This document shows positions 7,877 through 15,507 of a stretch of DNA of 64,000 bases, piece after piece (the stretch's first letter is position 1; each line of letters begins with the position of its first letter). Position numbers and translations under genes: made by a program. The notes under the pieces were generated by a model. That model was not told where the DNA came from. It ran no database searches and was given only the letters and a program-made list of their open reading frames with translations. This DNA comes from Aeromonas eucrenophila (GTDB taxonomy: Bacteria > Pseudomonadota > Gammaproteobacteria > Enterobacterales > Aeromonadaceae): positions 407,775-471,774 of the forward strand of contig NZ_CDDF01000001.1 of NCBI RefSeq assembly GCF_000819865.1, given 5' to 3'.

Positions 7877-7896
7877 TATTGTACGTTCATACAGTG
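7877..7896 (-). promoter_or_regulatory. LexA (SOS) box upstream of polB
   Basis: TTGT-N8-ACAG on the + strand (CTGT-N8-ACAA on the polB strand) departs from the gammaproteobacterial CTGT-N8-ACAG consensus at one base. It lies 31 bases before the polB start; E. coli polB is a known LexA target. Confidence 0.75.
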
Positions 7897-8034
7897 CCAG
7901 GCCGCAATTATCGCGAGGTGGCGGAGGTGGGAAGCGGCCGTTTTATCCGGCAAAGGCCTGCCATCGGGGCCGGGATTAGTGCATATTTACTTTATCATCA
8001 GTTCATTGCGTCATTTCAAGGTTGCGGAGTCCCC

Positions 8035-8931
8035 ATGCGTATCGCCCTCTTTGTCCCCCTGCTGGCCCTCGGCCTCGCAGGCTGCAGCAACACCTCCTCC
8101 TCAGGCGGCAGTGTGGGGGTCGGCTCTGGTGGCTATTACGGCAGTCACTATGGCGCCTCTTACTGGTGGTATGACGACTATTACGGCTATTGGGATGACT
8201 ACTACCCCTGGTGCTGCGATAACGAGGGGGATTTTGACGAGCTGATCAAGAAGTGGTGGAGCGGGCTCGATCCTGAGCGCCAACAGGAGATCAAGGACAA
8301 GTATCAGGATTGGCAGGAGAACAATGGCCAGCCTGATGTGGCCGCCCTGCGGGGCGAGCTGGCGGGCCGCTGGAATGCCATGACGCCGGAGCAGCAACAG
8401 GCACTGCGTGACAACCGGCAAAACAGACCCAGCGTCAGCAACCCGGACAAGGGCCCGCGCTCACCACTGGACTACAAGGGCGGCACTCTCCCCAGGGCCG
8501 ATAACGGCATGCTGGCGCCAACGCCGCGGCCCAAGGTCGACAACGGCTTGCTGACACCCGGAGCACAGCCAAGGGTCGATAACGGCTTGCTGACACCCGG
8601 GGCACAGCCCAGGGAAGATAACGGCCTGCCGGCACCCGGGACACAACCCAGGGAAGATAACGGCCTGCCGGCACCCGGGGCACAACCCAGGGTCGACGGC
8701 GGCCTGCTGGTACCCTCTACCCTGCCCAGCAACAATACCGGCGCGCTGACCCCCTCTACTCTGCCCAAGACAAATAACGGCATGCTGACCCCCGGGACTC
8801 AACCCAGGGTGGATGCCCGACCGCATCTCCCCCGCTCCATGGCCGCCCCGGTGCGCACGCCCACCGTCAGACCGGCGATAAGGCCGAGCTTCACCCCCAT
8901 GCGCAGCTTCGGTGGCGGCCGCCGCCGCTAG
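8035..8931 (+). CDS. Lipoprotein with a Tyr/Trp-rich segment and eight 13-residue repeats; function unknown
   Basis: This 298-aa protein has a lipoprotein signal (hydrophobic stretch ending LAGC, lipidated Cys17), so it should be membrane-anchored. ATG 8035 was chosen over an in-frame upstream ATG because it begins the signal peptide and has GGAG six bases before. Residues ~28-65 are rich in Tyr, Gly, Trp and Asp. Residues ~70-130 look like a helical EQQQ-rich module. Residues ~155-258 are eight tandem copies of a 13-residue unit of the type VDNGLLTPGAQPR. The C-terminus is basic (RSFGGGRRR). I do not recognise the family. Repeat number may vary between strains. It is divergent from polB. Confidence 0.75.
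   Translation: MRIALFVPLLALGLAGCSNTSSSGGSVGVGSGGYYGSHYGASYWWYDDYYGYWDDYYPWCCDNEGDFDELIKKWWSGLDPERQQEIKDKYQDWQENNGQPDVAALRGELAGRWNAMTPEQQQALRDNRQNRPSVSNPDKGPRSPLDYKGGTLPRADNGMLAPTPRPKVDNGLLTPGAQPRVDNGLLTPGAQPREDNGLPAPGTQPREDNGLPAPGAQPRVDGGLLVPSTLPSNNTGALTPSTLPKTNNGMLTPGTQPRVDARPHLPRSMAAPVRTPTVRPAIRPSFTPMRSFGGGRRR
8497..8808 (+). repeat. Eight tandem 39-bp coding repeats
   Basis: The units translate to ADNGMLAPTPRPK, VDNGLLTPGAQPR (twice), two EDNGLPAPG-type units, VDGGLLVPSTLPS, NNTGALTPSTLPK and TNNGMLTPGTQPR. The central four are nearly identical in DNA and the outer ones diverge, the pattern of slippage or unequal recombination. Confidence 0.9.
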
Positions 8932-8936
8932 CCCTG

Positions 8937-8974
8937 ATCCCTCGCGCTCACTGCCCTCGGCGAGCGCGAGGGAT
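8937..8974. repeat. Perfect 13-bp inverted repeat after the lipoprotein gene
   Basis: ATCCCTCGCGCTC and GAGCGCGAGGGAT flank a 12-base loop, starting six bases after the stop. There is no T run, so it is probably an mRNA 3' end hairpin rather than a classic terminator. Confidence 0.65.
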
Positions 8975-9020
8975 ACACTATCCTGATGCAGCAAGATCAA
9001 CGCCCAGCAAGGAGCAGAAG

Positions 9021-9899
9021 ATGAAACCACAGTGGCAACGCATTGCCTCCCGCCTCACCGACGTGGGCGGGATCCCGGTGGCTCGCGCCATTCCGGTCAA
9101 GGAGCGGCGCACCATAGGTCCCTGGTGCTTCCTCGATCACATAGGGCCGACCCGCTTTGCGCCGGGCGCGGCGGGCTTGGACGTGGGGCCTCATCCCCAC
9201 ATCGGCCTGCAGACCTTCACCTGGATGCTGGAAGGCGAAATATTGCACCGCGACAGTCTGGGGCATGAGCAGGTGATCCGCCCCGGTCAGGTCAATCTGA
9301 TGACCGCCGGGCGCGGCATAGCCCACACCGAGGAGTCACTGGCGGGCCATCCCGACCTGCACGCTGCCCAGCTCTGGATAGCGCTGCCAGAGGGCGAGCA
9401 GGAGACCCAACCCCGTTTCGATCACTACCCCGCATTACCCCGCTGGCAGGAGGCGGAGATCAGCTTCACGCTGCTGATCGGCGACTATCAGGGGTGCAGT
9501 GCCCCTACCCTGCGCTTCTCCCCCATCCTGGGGCTGGATCTGCACGCCAGCGAGACGCAGCGGGTGCGGCTGTCCCTCGACCCGGCCTTCGAGCACGGCT
9601 TGTTCGCCCTGCAGGGGCAGGTGAGCATTGCCAAAGAACTTCTCGCCGCCGAACAGCTGCTCTACCTGCCGCCGGGAGAGCAGAGCCTGGAGGTCGAGCT
9701 GACGAAGGGCGCCCGCTTGCTGCTGATCGGTGGCGAGCCCCTGTCACAGCCGCTGCAGATCTGGTGGAACTTCGTGAGCTTTGACAGAGACGCTATTCGC
9801 ACCGCCGCCCTGGATTGGGAGAGCGGCCATCCGCGCTTCGGTGAGGTGACAGGTTACCCCGGCCCCCGTCTTATCGCCCCGCCCCTGGCCGGGCTGTGA
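9021..9899 (+). CDS. Pirin family bicupin protein
   Basis: A 292-aa double cupin of the pirin family; relatives are iron-binding, and some have quercetinase-like dioxygenase activity or partner redox enzymes. The N-terminal cupin keeps the four metal ligands His58 and His60 (PHPHIG), His102 and Glu104 (AHTEES). The pirin signature RRTIGPWCFLDHIGPT is near residue 30 and LMTAGRGIAHTEES near 93. The second cupin (residues ~170-270) ends with the family's pirin C-terminal region. GGAG lies six bases before the start. It is monocistronic and ends at a strong bidirectional terminator. The substrate cannot be read from sequence. Confidence 0.9.
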   Translation: MKPQWQRIASRLTDVGGIPVARAIPVKERRTIGPWCFLDHIGPTRFAPGAAGLDVGPHPHIGLQTFTWMLEGEILHRDSLGHEQVIRPGQVNLMTAGRGIAHTEESLAGHPDLHAAQLWIALPEGEQETQPRFDHYPALPRWQEAEISFTLLIGDYQGCSAPTLRFSPILGLDLHASETQRVRLSLDPAFEHGLFALQGQVSIAKELLAAEQLLYLPPGEQSLEVELTKGARLLLIGGEPLSQPLQIWWNFVSFDRDAIRTAALDWESGHPRFGEVTGYPGPRLIAPPLAGL

Positions 9900-9917
9900 A
9901 GACCGCCCGATCCAAAT

Positions 9918-9948
9918 AAAAAGAGAGCGCCGATGGCGCTCTCTTTTT
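9918..9948. terminator. Bidirectional terminator between pirin and RIO kinase genes
   Basis: A perfect 14-bp stem AAAAAGAGAGCGCC / GGCGCTCTCTTTTT with a 3-base loop lies between two convergent genes. Confidence 0.92.
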
Positions 9949-9990
9949 GGCGGTAAACGAATCGGCGGCGATAAGCCACTCGGGCTGCGA

Positions 9991-10851
9991 TCAGAACTCT
10001 TCTTCCTGCTCGGCCTTCATGCGGGCCCGACGCTCCATCGCCTCCTCTTCCGCGCTCTCGATCTCGTGCAGCACGGCATCGATGTCGATGGCCTCGGTGC
10101 TCTCCTCGAACAGGCCGGTCAGCTCGGATTCCGGGGTGAGCTTGCCGTCTTCGAACAGCGCCCACATCTCCTTGGCGTAGCGGGTCTTGAGCAGCTCGGG
10201 GGCATACATGCCGTAGTAGTTGCGCATGTTGTTGACGTCCCGCTCCAGCATCGCCTTGGCCTGATTGTTGGCGGCGGCATCCACCACTTGGGGCAGATCG
10301 ATGATGACGGGGCCCTGTTGGTCCACCAGCACGTTGAACTCGGAGAGATCCCCGTGGATGAGGCCGGCGCAGAGCATGCGCACCACGTAACGGATCACCT
10401 TGGCATGATCGGCCAGGGCCTGCTCGGGGGAGAGTGCCACGTCGTTGAGGCGAGGCGCTACGTTGCCCTCCTCGTCGGTGATAAGCTCCATCAACAGCAC
10501 GCCATCGAGGCAGACATAGGGTTGCGGCACCCGCACACCGGCGGCGGCCAGCTTGAACAGGGCATCCACCTCTGTGTTCTGCCACACCTCTTCGTGTTGC
10601 TTGCGACCGTACTTGGAGCCTTTCTCCATGGCGCGGGCGCTGCGGCTGTTGCGCACCTTGCGCCCTTCCTGATAGACCACGGCCTGTTTGAAGCTGCGTT
10701 TGGCCGCCTCTTTATAGACTTTGGCGCAGCGGATCTCGTCGCCGCAGCGCACCACATAGACGTCGGCTTCTTTGCCGCTCATCAGCCGGCTGATGACATC
10801 GTCGACCAGGCCGTCATCAACCAGAGGTTGGATTCGATTTGGAATTTTCAT
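9991..10851 (-). CDS. RIO-type serine protein kinase
   Basis: A cytosolic atypical protein kinase of 286 aa. The P-loop-like MSGKEADVYVVR is near residue 25, and KVYKE holds the ATP-binding Lys near 46. The catalytic loop HGDLSEFNVLVD is near residue 165 and the metal-binding IIDLPQ near 180, all in RIO order. The tail is acidic (ESAEEEAMERR, EQEEEF). Bacterial RIO kinases of this size are widespread in gammaproteobacteria; physiological substrates are poorly known. AAGGG precedes the start. The leader contains four 11-bp direct repeats (10865-10908). Confidence 0.92.
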   Translation of the reverse strand: MKIPNRIQPLVDDGLVDDVISRLMSGKEADVYVVRCGDEIRCAKVYKEAAKRSFKQAVVYQEGRKVRNSRSARAMEKGSKYGRKQHEEVWQNTEVDALFKLAAAGVRVPQPYVCLDGVLLMELITDEEGNVAPRLNDVALSPEQALADHAKVIRYVVRMLCAGLIHGDLSEFNVLVDQQGPVIIDLPQVVDAAANNQAKAMLERDVNNMRNYYGMYAPELLKTRYAKEMWALFEDGKLTPESELTGLFEESTEAIDIDAVLHEIESAEEEAMERRARMKAEQEEEF

Positions 10852-10864
10852 GACCGCCCTTTTA

Positions 10865-10908
10865 CCTTATTTGCACCTTGTTTGCACCTTGTTTGCACCT
10901 TGTTTGCG
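10865..10908 (-). repeat. Four 11-bp direct repeats in the RIO kinase leader
   Basis: On the + strand: CCTTATTTGCA, CCTTGTTTGCA (twice), CCTTGTTTGCG, with no spacers. The last unit ends 57 bases upstream of the kinase ATG and the first only 13 bases upstream. On the mRNA strand each unit offers an AAGG, so they could act as a protein-binding array or affect translation. Confidence 0.85.
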
Positions 10909-11070
10909 TAGGACAAAAGCGTCCTCCACCGGCCTGTTTTACTCTCTTTGCGCCCTGTCACACCAGTATCCCCTGCAAGCCCCGGCCCAACTCGGCAGGA
11001 CGGCGCAAAAACAGGGAACAAACGAGGCTTTCTTATGCCCGTCGCCATCAGGGCCAGACGGGCCGCCGGT

Positions 11071-12057
11071 TCATGGTTCGGGTGGCAGCCCCTGACGGAT
11101 GCGCCTTATCCCTTCCTCATAGAGGCCGTCCTCCCCTTGCTGATCTTCCTGGGTCTCGAAGATCTTGAGGAACCACATGTACTGCTCCGGGAAGCGGCCG
11201 AGCTGGCGCTCCACCATGCGGTTCATGGCGTTGACGTCCGCCACCAGATCCGCCGTGGGATAGGGATCGAACGGCGGCTCCACCTCCAGCCGGTAGCAGT
11301 GTTCATCCTCGTCATAGCAGGCCAGGATGGGCACCGCTCTCGCGCCGGTCAGCTTCACCAGCTTGGGCAGGGCCGGCAGGGTCGCCTTGGGGTGGCCGAA
11401 GAAGGGCACGAAGATGCTCGCCTCCCGGCCATGATCCTGATCCGGCAGGTAGAAGAAGCTGTCGCCGCCGCGCAGGGCCTTGATGGCCGGCTTGATGCCC
11501 ACGCTGCGCTCATAGACCCGACCACCCTTGCTGCGTTCCCGGTTGATATACCAGTCGAACACCGGATCCTTGGGGCTCTTCATCATGGTGCACAGGGGCA
11601 CCCCCTCATCGGTCAGGTAGCGGCCAATGGTGTCCACCGCCCAGGTGTGGGGCACCACGAAGATCATCGGGCGCCCGGCCGCCAGCTCGGCGGCGATATG
11701 TTCCCAACCGCGCACCTTGATTCGCCCCTTGAGAAACGCCTTGCTGCGCCAGGTCAGCTCGCCAAAGCCCATGAAGGTCTTGAGGCCGGTGCGGATGGAC
11801 TTGAGCAGCAAGGCCTCGCGCCCAGCCGCATCCAGGGCGGGGAAACAGATCTTGAGGTTGGTCTCGGCGATGTAGGCCTGCTTTTTGGAGAAGCGCAGCA
11901 GCAGCGGCGCCATGGCATCGGCCAGTCGGTCGCGATACCTGACCGGGATCCAGGCCAGCAGGGAGAGCAGTGCGAGGGCCAGCCAGCTACCCCACCAGCG
12001 TGGGTTGAGCATACCGGGATGAAATGAGGTGTCGAACACCGGATCTTGTGCGGACAT
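11071..12057 (-). CDS. lpxM: Lipid A biosynthesis acyltransferase, LpxM type (copy 1)
   Basis: An inner-membrane enzyme that adds a secondary acyl chain to Kdo2-lipid A. It is 328 aa with one N-terminal membrane helix (residues ~22-42). The HX4D catalytic motif is in VVPHTWAVD near residue 145, and FYLPDQDHG near 215 matches E. coli LpxM (MsbB). SFHPGMLNPRWWGSW near the start also matches LpxM better than LpxL. ATG 12057 (MSAQDPVFD) was chosen because the downstream paralogue begins the same way; an upstream ATG at 12066 is possible. It is the second of two tandem, very similar copies on the - strand. Confidence 0.88.
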   Translation of the reverse strand: MSAQDPVFDTSFHPGMLNPRWWGSWLALALLSLLAWIPVRYRDRLADAMAPLLLRFSKKQAYIAETNLKICFPALDAAGREALLLKSIRTGLKTFMGFGELTWRSKAFLKGRIKVRGWEHIAAELAAGRPMIFVVPHTWAVDTIGRYLTDEGVPLCTMMKSPKDPVFDWYINRERSKGGRVYERSVGIKPAIKALRGGDSFFYLPDQDHGREASIFVPFFGHPKATLPALPKLVKLTGARAVPILACYDEDEHCYRLEVEPPFDPYPTADLVADVNAMNRMVERQLGRFPEQYMWFLKIFETQEDQQGEDGLYEEGIRRIRQGLPPEP

Positions 12058-12173
12058 GGTCGCCATCGAATCGTCAAAACAAACCGTTATTTTAGTGATC
12101 CTGACATTTTTTTCTACCCTGAGGCCCCCGAGAGGCCGCGCCAAGTCACTGATCAGACTAGTTAGAAATAAAG

Positions 12174-12194
12174 AATGGCCCACTTGGGGCCATT
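12174..12194 (-). terminator. Probable terminator of lpxM copy 2
   Basis: AATGGCCC / GGGCCATT form a stem with a 5-base loop. On the - strand it is followed by CTTTATTTC. It separates the two acyltransferase genes, suggesting separate transcripts. Confidence 0.6.
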
Positions 12195-12218
12195 TGCAAC
12201 TCGGGGTTAAGCAGGGGT

Positions 12219-13208
12219 TCAGGGATGGGGCGAGAGCCCCTTGCGGATGCGGCGGATCCCCTCTTCGTAGAGGCCGTCTTCCCCCTCCTGATCCTCGCGG
12301 GTATCGAAGATCTTGAGGAACCACATGTACTGGCCAGGGTGGCGCGTCAGCTGCTGCTGCACGCAATCGTTCATGCGGCAGGTGTCCGCCAGCAGATCCT
12401 CGCTCGGGTAGTCGGCGAAGGGGGCCTCTATCTCCAGCCGGTAGCAGTGGGCCGCCTCGTCATAGCAGGCCAGCACGGGCACTGCCTTGGCACGAGTCAG
12501 CTTCACCAGCCGGGGCAAGGCCGGCAGGGTCGCCTTGGGATGATTGAAGAAGGGGGCGAAGATGCTCGCCTCGCGGCCGTGATCCTGATCCGGCAGGTAG
12601 AAGAAACTCAGCCCGGACTTGACCGCCTTGATCACCGGCTTGATGCCGGCACTGCGCTCATAGACGCGGCAGCCGTTCTTGGCCCGCTCGCGGTTGATGT
12701 GCCAGTCGAACACCGGGTTGCGGGCGCTCTTCATCATGGTGCACATGGGCACCCCCTGCTGAGAGAAGTAGTAACCGGCCGCATCGATGGGCCAACTGTG
12801 GGGCACCACCAGGATCACCGGCCGACCGGCGGCCTGCTCGGCTTCGATGTGTTCCCAGCCGCTGACCGCAATGCGCTTCATCAGGTAGTCGGGGCTGCGC
12901 CAGGTGAACTCGCCAAAGCCGAGCAGGCTCTTGAGGCCGACCCGGATGGAGGTCATCAGGATGGCGTCGCGCTCCGCCTCGCTCTGCTCCTTGAAACAGA
13001 TGGCGAGGTTGGTGCGGGCGATATAGACCTGCTTCTTGGAGATCTTCAGCACCAGGGGCGCCAGCAGGTCGGCCAGCTTGTCACGCCAGCGCGGCGGCAC
13101 GAAGGCGAGCACACCGAGGGCGCCGAGGGCGAACCAGCTCAACCAGTAGCGCGGGTGCAACAAACGGGGCTGAAAAGAGGAGTCAAACACGGGATCTTGA
13201 GAGGACAT
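12219..13208 (-). CDS. lpxM: Lipid A biosynthesis acyltransferase, LpxM type (copy 2)
   Basis: A 329-aa paralogue of the gene at 11071-12057, similar along the whole length. An N-terminal membrane helix lies near residues 22-42. The catalytic HX4D motif is in VVPHSWPID near residue 146, FYLPDQDHGREASIF near 217, and the C-terminus is EDGLYEEGIRRIRKGL as in copy 1. ATG 13208 (MSSQDPVFDSSF) was chosen by alignment with copy 1 and with E. coli LpxM. Differences cluster in the middle (GYYFSQQ versus GRYLTDE after the catalytic motif), where acyl-chain or acceptor choice could differ. A shared substrate is inferred. Confidence 0.88.
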   Translation of the reverse strand: MSSQDPVFDSSFQPRLLHPRYWLSWFALGALGVLAFVPPRWRDKLADLLAPLVLKISKKQVYIARTNLAICFKEQSEAERDAILMTSIRVGLKSLLGFGEFTWRSPDYLMKRIAVSGWEHIEAEQAAGRPVILVVPHSWPIDAAGYYFSQQGVPMCTMMKSARNPVFDWHINRERAKNGCRVYERSAGIKPVIKAVKSGLSFFYLPDQDHGREASIFAPFFNHPKATLPALPRLVKLTRAKAVPVLACYDEAAHCYRLEIEAPFADYPSEDLLADTCRMNDCVQQQLTRHPGQYMWFLKIFDTREDQEGEDGLYEEGIRRIRKGLSPHP

Positions 13209-13399
13209 GAATACGATTGAACGGTGGCAGTGGGCAATTGCGGCCATCCTGACAGGTAATACCAGTGAAAACCACCTTAATATCGCCTTAATGAGCGAGT
13301 ATTTGAGCCGACTCTCACCTTGACAGGGGCACCGTCGGTCAGCGCTTGTCATGAGGGAGTATTTTCCCGCCAGGTCCCGATTTGACGGGGCTTTCATGC

Positions 13400-13429
13400 A
13401 AGACACCCCGCCAGGCGGGGTGTCTTGTT
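13400..13429. terminator. Terminator of the TDT transporter gene
   Basis: AAGACACCCCGCC pairs with GGCGGGGTGTCTT around a tiny loop, immediately beyond the transporter stop codon on the - strand. T-rich sequence is present on the + side, so use in both directions is possible. Confidence 0.7.
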
Positions 13430-13446
13430 CATGGCTTGTGACCGGG

Positions 13447-14427
13447 TTAACGATGCAGCGGCTGACTCAGCACGTCCCGCTGGCTCAGCGGCAGGAAGAA
13501 CATCAGGTAACGCAGCGCCACATAGCCGACGATCAGGGTGGCCGCACCGAGCTCGAGGTGAGCCAGCAGATTGATCTGCTGTGCGTAGTGAGCCGCCTCT
13601 GGCCACTGCGCCAGCAGATGGCCGACCTTGAACAGGGCGGTGGCGCCGATCACCAGCGGGAAGGTGAAGGCGGCAAAGCCCGGGGAGAACGGCAGACGCA
13701 GCAGCTTGATGAAGGCCAGGTAGATGATGCCTGTCATCAGGATGGCGATCCCGAGCAGGGTGGCCACCAGCAGCAAGGAGGGCTCCTCGCTCACCGTCAG
13801 GTACCCGGCGAGAGACAGGCTGGCGGGCGCCGCCAGGATGGCGATGGTCGGCTTGGCCGCGTCCGGTACCTCGTGGCTGAAGATGAGGCGATAGAGCATC
13901 AGCGGCAGCATCAGGCCGTAGCAGATCATGCCAAACCAGAGCAGGCCCTCGGCCAGCCCGGCGAAGGGGCCACCCGGGTAGGCCACGTCGGCCACGATGA
14001 TCCCGACCGGCGGCACGAACCAGCTCGGCACCATGTGGTGGAGCTCAAACTCTTTCGCCCTGTGCCAGATGAAGGTGGCGAGGAACACCAAGTGCAGTAC
14101 CACGGCGAACAGCCAGAGTCCCTGACCGAGCGCCGGCACCAGCATGCCGACGGCCTTGGAGACCACCATGGTGGCCATGGCATAAGTGGGCACCACACTG
14201 CCGACCACGGGGTGAGCGAGATCCTGCCACAGCAGGCGCGGGTGCAACAGGAACTTGCAGGTGAGGATCAGGAGCAGCGCGGCGGCGATGGCGGCGCCCA
14301 GCAGTTGCAGACGACCATCGAACTGACCGGCGTTTTCCCAACACCAGCCGAGGCTGGCGATCCCGAGAGCCAGCCCGGCCATGGGGGTCGGGGCTGAGGC
14401 CAGGGAGCGGCGGGTGCGTGCGATCAT
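13447..14427 (-). CDS. TDT / SLAC1-like anion channel family membrane protein
   Basis: A 326-aa inner-membrane protein with about ten hydrophobic helices and the TehA/SLAC1 (TDT) pattern: SLASAPTPMAGLALGIASLGW at the N-terminus and ELHHMVPSWFVPPVGI in the middle, with FSPGFAAFTFPLVIGATALF near residue 235. Family members move small anions (nitrate, chloride, malate, sulfite or tellurite-related). ATG 14427 has AGAGGG eight bases upstream; an earlier in-frame ATG at 14460 lacks one. It is divergent from a YeiE-like LysR gene, a hint that it may export sulfite or another small anion. The actual substrate is not known. Confidence 0.85.
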   Translation of the reverse strand: MIARTRRSLASAPTPMAGLALGIASLGWCWENAGQFDGRLQLLGAAIAAALLLILTCKFLLHPRLLWQDLAHPVVGSVVPTYAMATMVVSKAVGMLVPALGQGLWLFAVVLHLVFLATFIWHRAKEFELHHMVPSWFVPPVGIIVADVAYPGGPFAGLAEGLLWFGMICYGLMLPLMLYRLIFSHEVPDAAKPTIAILAAPASLSLAGYLTVSEEPSLLLVATLLGIAILMTGIIYLAFIKLLRLPFSPGFAAFTFPLVIGATALFKVGHLLAQWPEAAHYAQQINLLAHLELGAATLIVGYVALRYLMFFLPLSQRDVLSQPLHR

Positions 14428-14475
14428 GCTTGATACCCTCTTCTTGATGACGATGGGCATAGGATAAGGGGAGAC

Positions 14476-14489
14476 TATCGTTTACGATA
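14476..14489. promoter_or_regulatory. Inverted repeat between TDT transporter and LysR genes
   Basis: TATCG-TTTA-CGATA lies midway between the divergent starts (14427 and 14530), a plausible LysR binding site though without an exact T-N11-A. Confidence 0.45.
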
Positions 14490-14529
14490 TCTAAATGAAT
14501 TGAATTAAGCGTTAAGGAAAACTAAACAC

Positions 14530-15420
14530 ATGAAGCTGACACTGCAGCAACTCAAGGTCTTCGCCACCATAGCCCGCCACGGCAACCTGGGCGGCGCGGC
14601 CAACGAACTCTTCCTGAGCAAGGGCGCCGTCTCCCAGTCGTTGCAGGAGCTGGAGCGCCAGCTCGCCACCCCGCTGTTCGACAGGGTGCACCCCAGGTTG
14701 CAACTCAACAACGAGGGGCGCCTGCTGCAACCGGCCGCCGAGGAGCTGCTGACCCGGATGCAGGAGATAGAGCAGCTGTTCAGCCCGGATGCCGAGCCAA
14801 GCGGCCAGCTGCGGCTCGGCGCCAGCCAGACCATAGGCAACTATCTGTTGCCCAGCCTGCTGGCCGACAGCGCTCATGAGCTGGGGCTGCCGCCCAGAGT
14901 GACCATCGCCAACACCCACCTGCTGTGCCACGCCCTCGCCCACTTCGAGCTGGATCTGGCGCTGATCGAGGGGGAGAACCACCACCCGGATCTGCTGAGC
15001 GAGCCCTGGCTCGAGGACGAGATGCTGATCATAGCGCCGCCCCATCACCCTCTGGCCGATCGGCTCGAGCTGCCCCTGAGCCAGCTGGCCGGTGAGACCT
15101 GGGTGCTGCGCGAGCCCCAATCCGGCAGCCGCGAGCAGTTCGAGCAGCAGCTCCAGCCCAAATTGACGCGCTGGCGGGCAGGGCTCGAGTTCAATACCCT
15201 GGAGGCGGCGATGCTGGCTGTGGAGCACGGTCTGGGCCTCTCCTTCGTCTCCCGTCTCGCGGTCTCGGATAGGCTCGCGAGCGGTCGACTGGTCGCCCTC
15301 ACCCTCAACCGCCGCTTCCCCCGTCAGCTCTCCCTCGTCTGGCACAAGCAGAAGTACCACTCCGCCGCTCTGCGCCATTTCCTGGCCTTCTGCCGCAAAC
15401 AGAGCCTGCCTGACGCCTGA
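14530..15420 (+). CDS. LysR family regulator, YeiE/CbbR-like
   Basis: 296 aa. The N-terminal winged helix-turn-helix (residues ~4-62, GGAANELFLSKGAVSQSLQELE) is followed by a substrate-binding domain. Within it SEPWLEDEMLIIAPP and LREPQSGSREQFEQQ, near residues 158 and 198, strongly resemble E. coli YeiE. YeiE relatives respond to sulfite or to carbon/anion signals. It is divergent from the TDT channel gene and probably controls it. The start is ATG 14530, preceded by AAGGAAA. The inducer is unknown. Confidence 0.88.
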   Translation: MKLTLQQLKVFATIARHGNLGGAANELFLSKGAVSQSLQELERQLATPLFDRVHPRLQLNNEGRLLQPAAEELLTRMQEIEQLFSPDAEPSGQLRLGASQTIGNYLLPSLLADSAHELGLPPRVTIANTHLLCHALAHFELDLALIEGENHHPDLLSEPWLEDEMLIIAPPHHPLADRLELPLSQLAGETWVLREPQSGSREQFEQQLQPKLTRWRAGLEFNTLEAAMLAVEHGLGLSFVSRLAVSDRLASGRLVALTLNRRFPRQLSLVWHKQKYHSAALRHFLAFCRKQSLPDA

Positions 15421-15452
15421 GCGCATCGCCCGCCCTGGCCAGATGCCGGATA

Positions 15453-15483
15453 ACACAGAGGGCACCGTGGCGCCCTCTGTTGA
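15453..15483. terminator. Hairpin between LysR and Gfo/Idh oxidoreductase genes
   Basis: ACAGAGGGC...GCCCTCTGT forms a long stem between two convergent genes, with a weak T tract on the + side. Confidence 0.6.
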
Positions 15484-15507
15484 TCAAGCTGATGCCTACC
15501 GAGGTGA

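Noticed and set aside
12058..12366. Longer N-terminus for lpxM copy 1, continuing upstream into copy 2.
   Set aside because: The extension overlaps the end of the paralogue in another frame and would lack any membrane or enzyme feature; the start at 12057 matches the paralogue.
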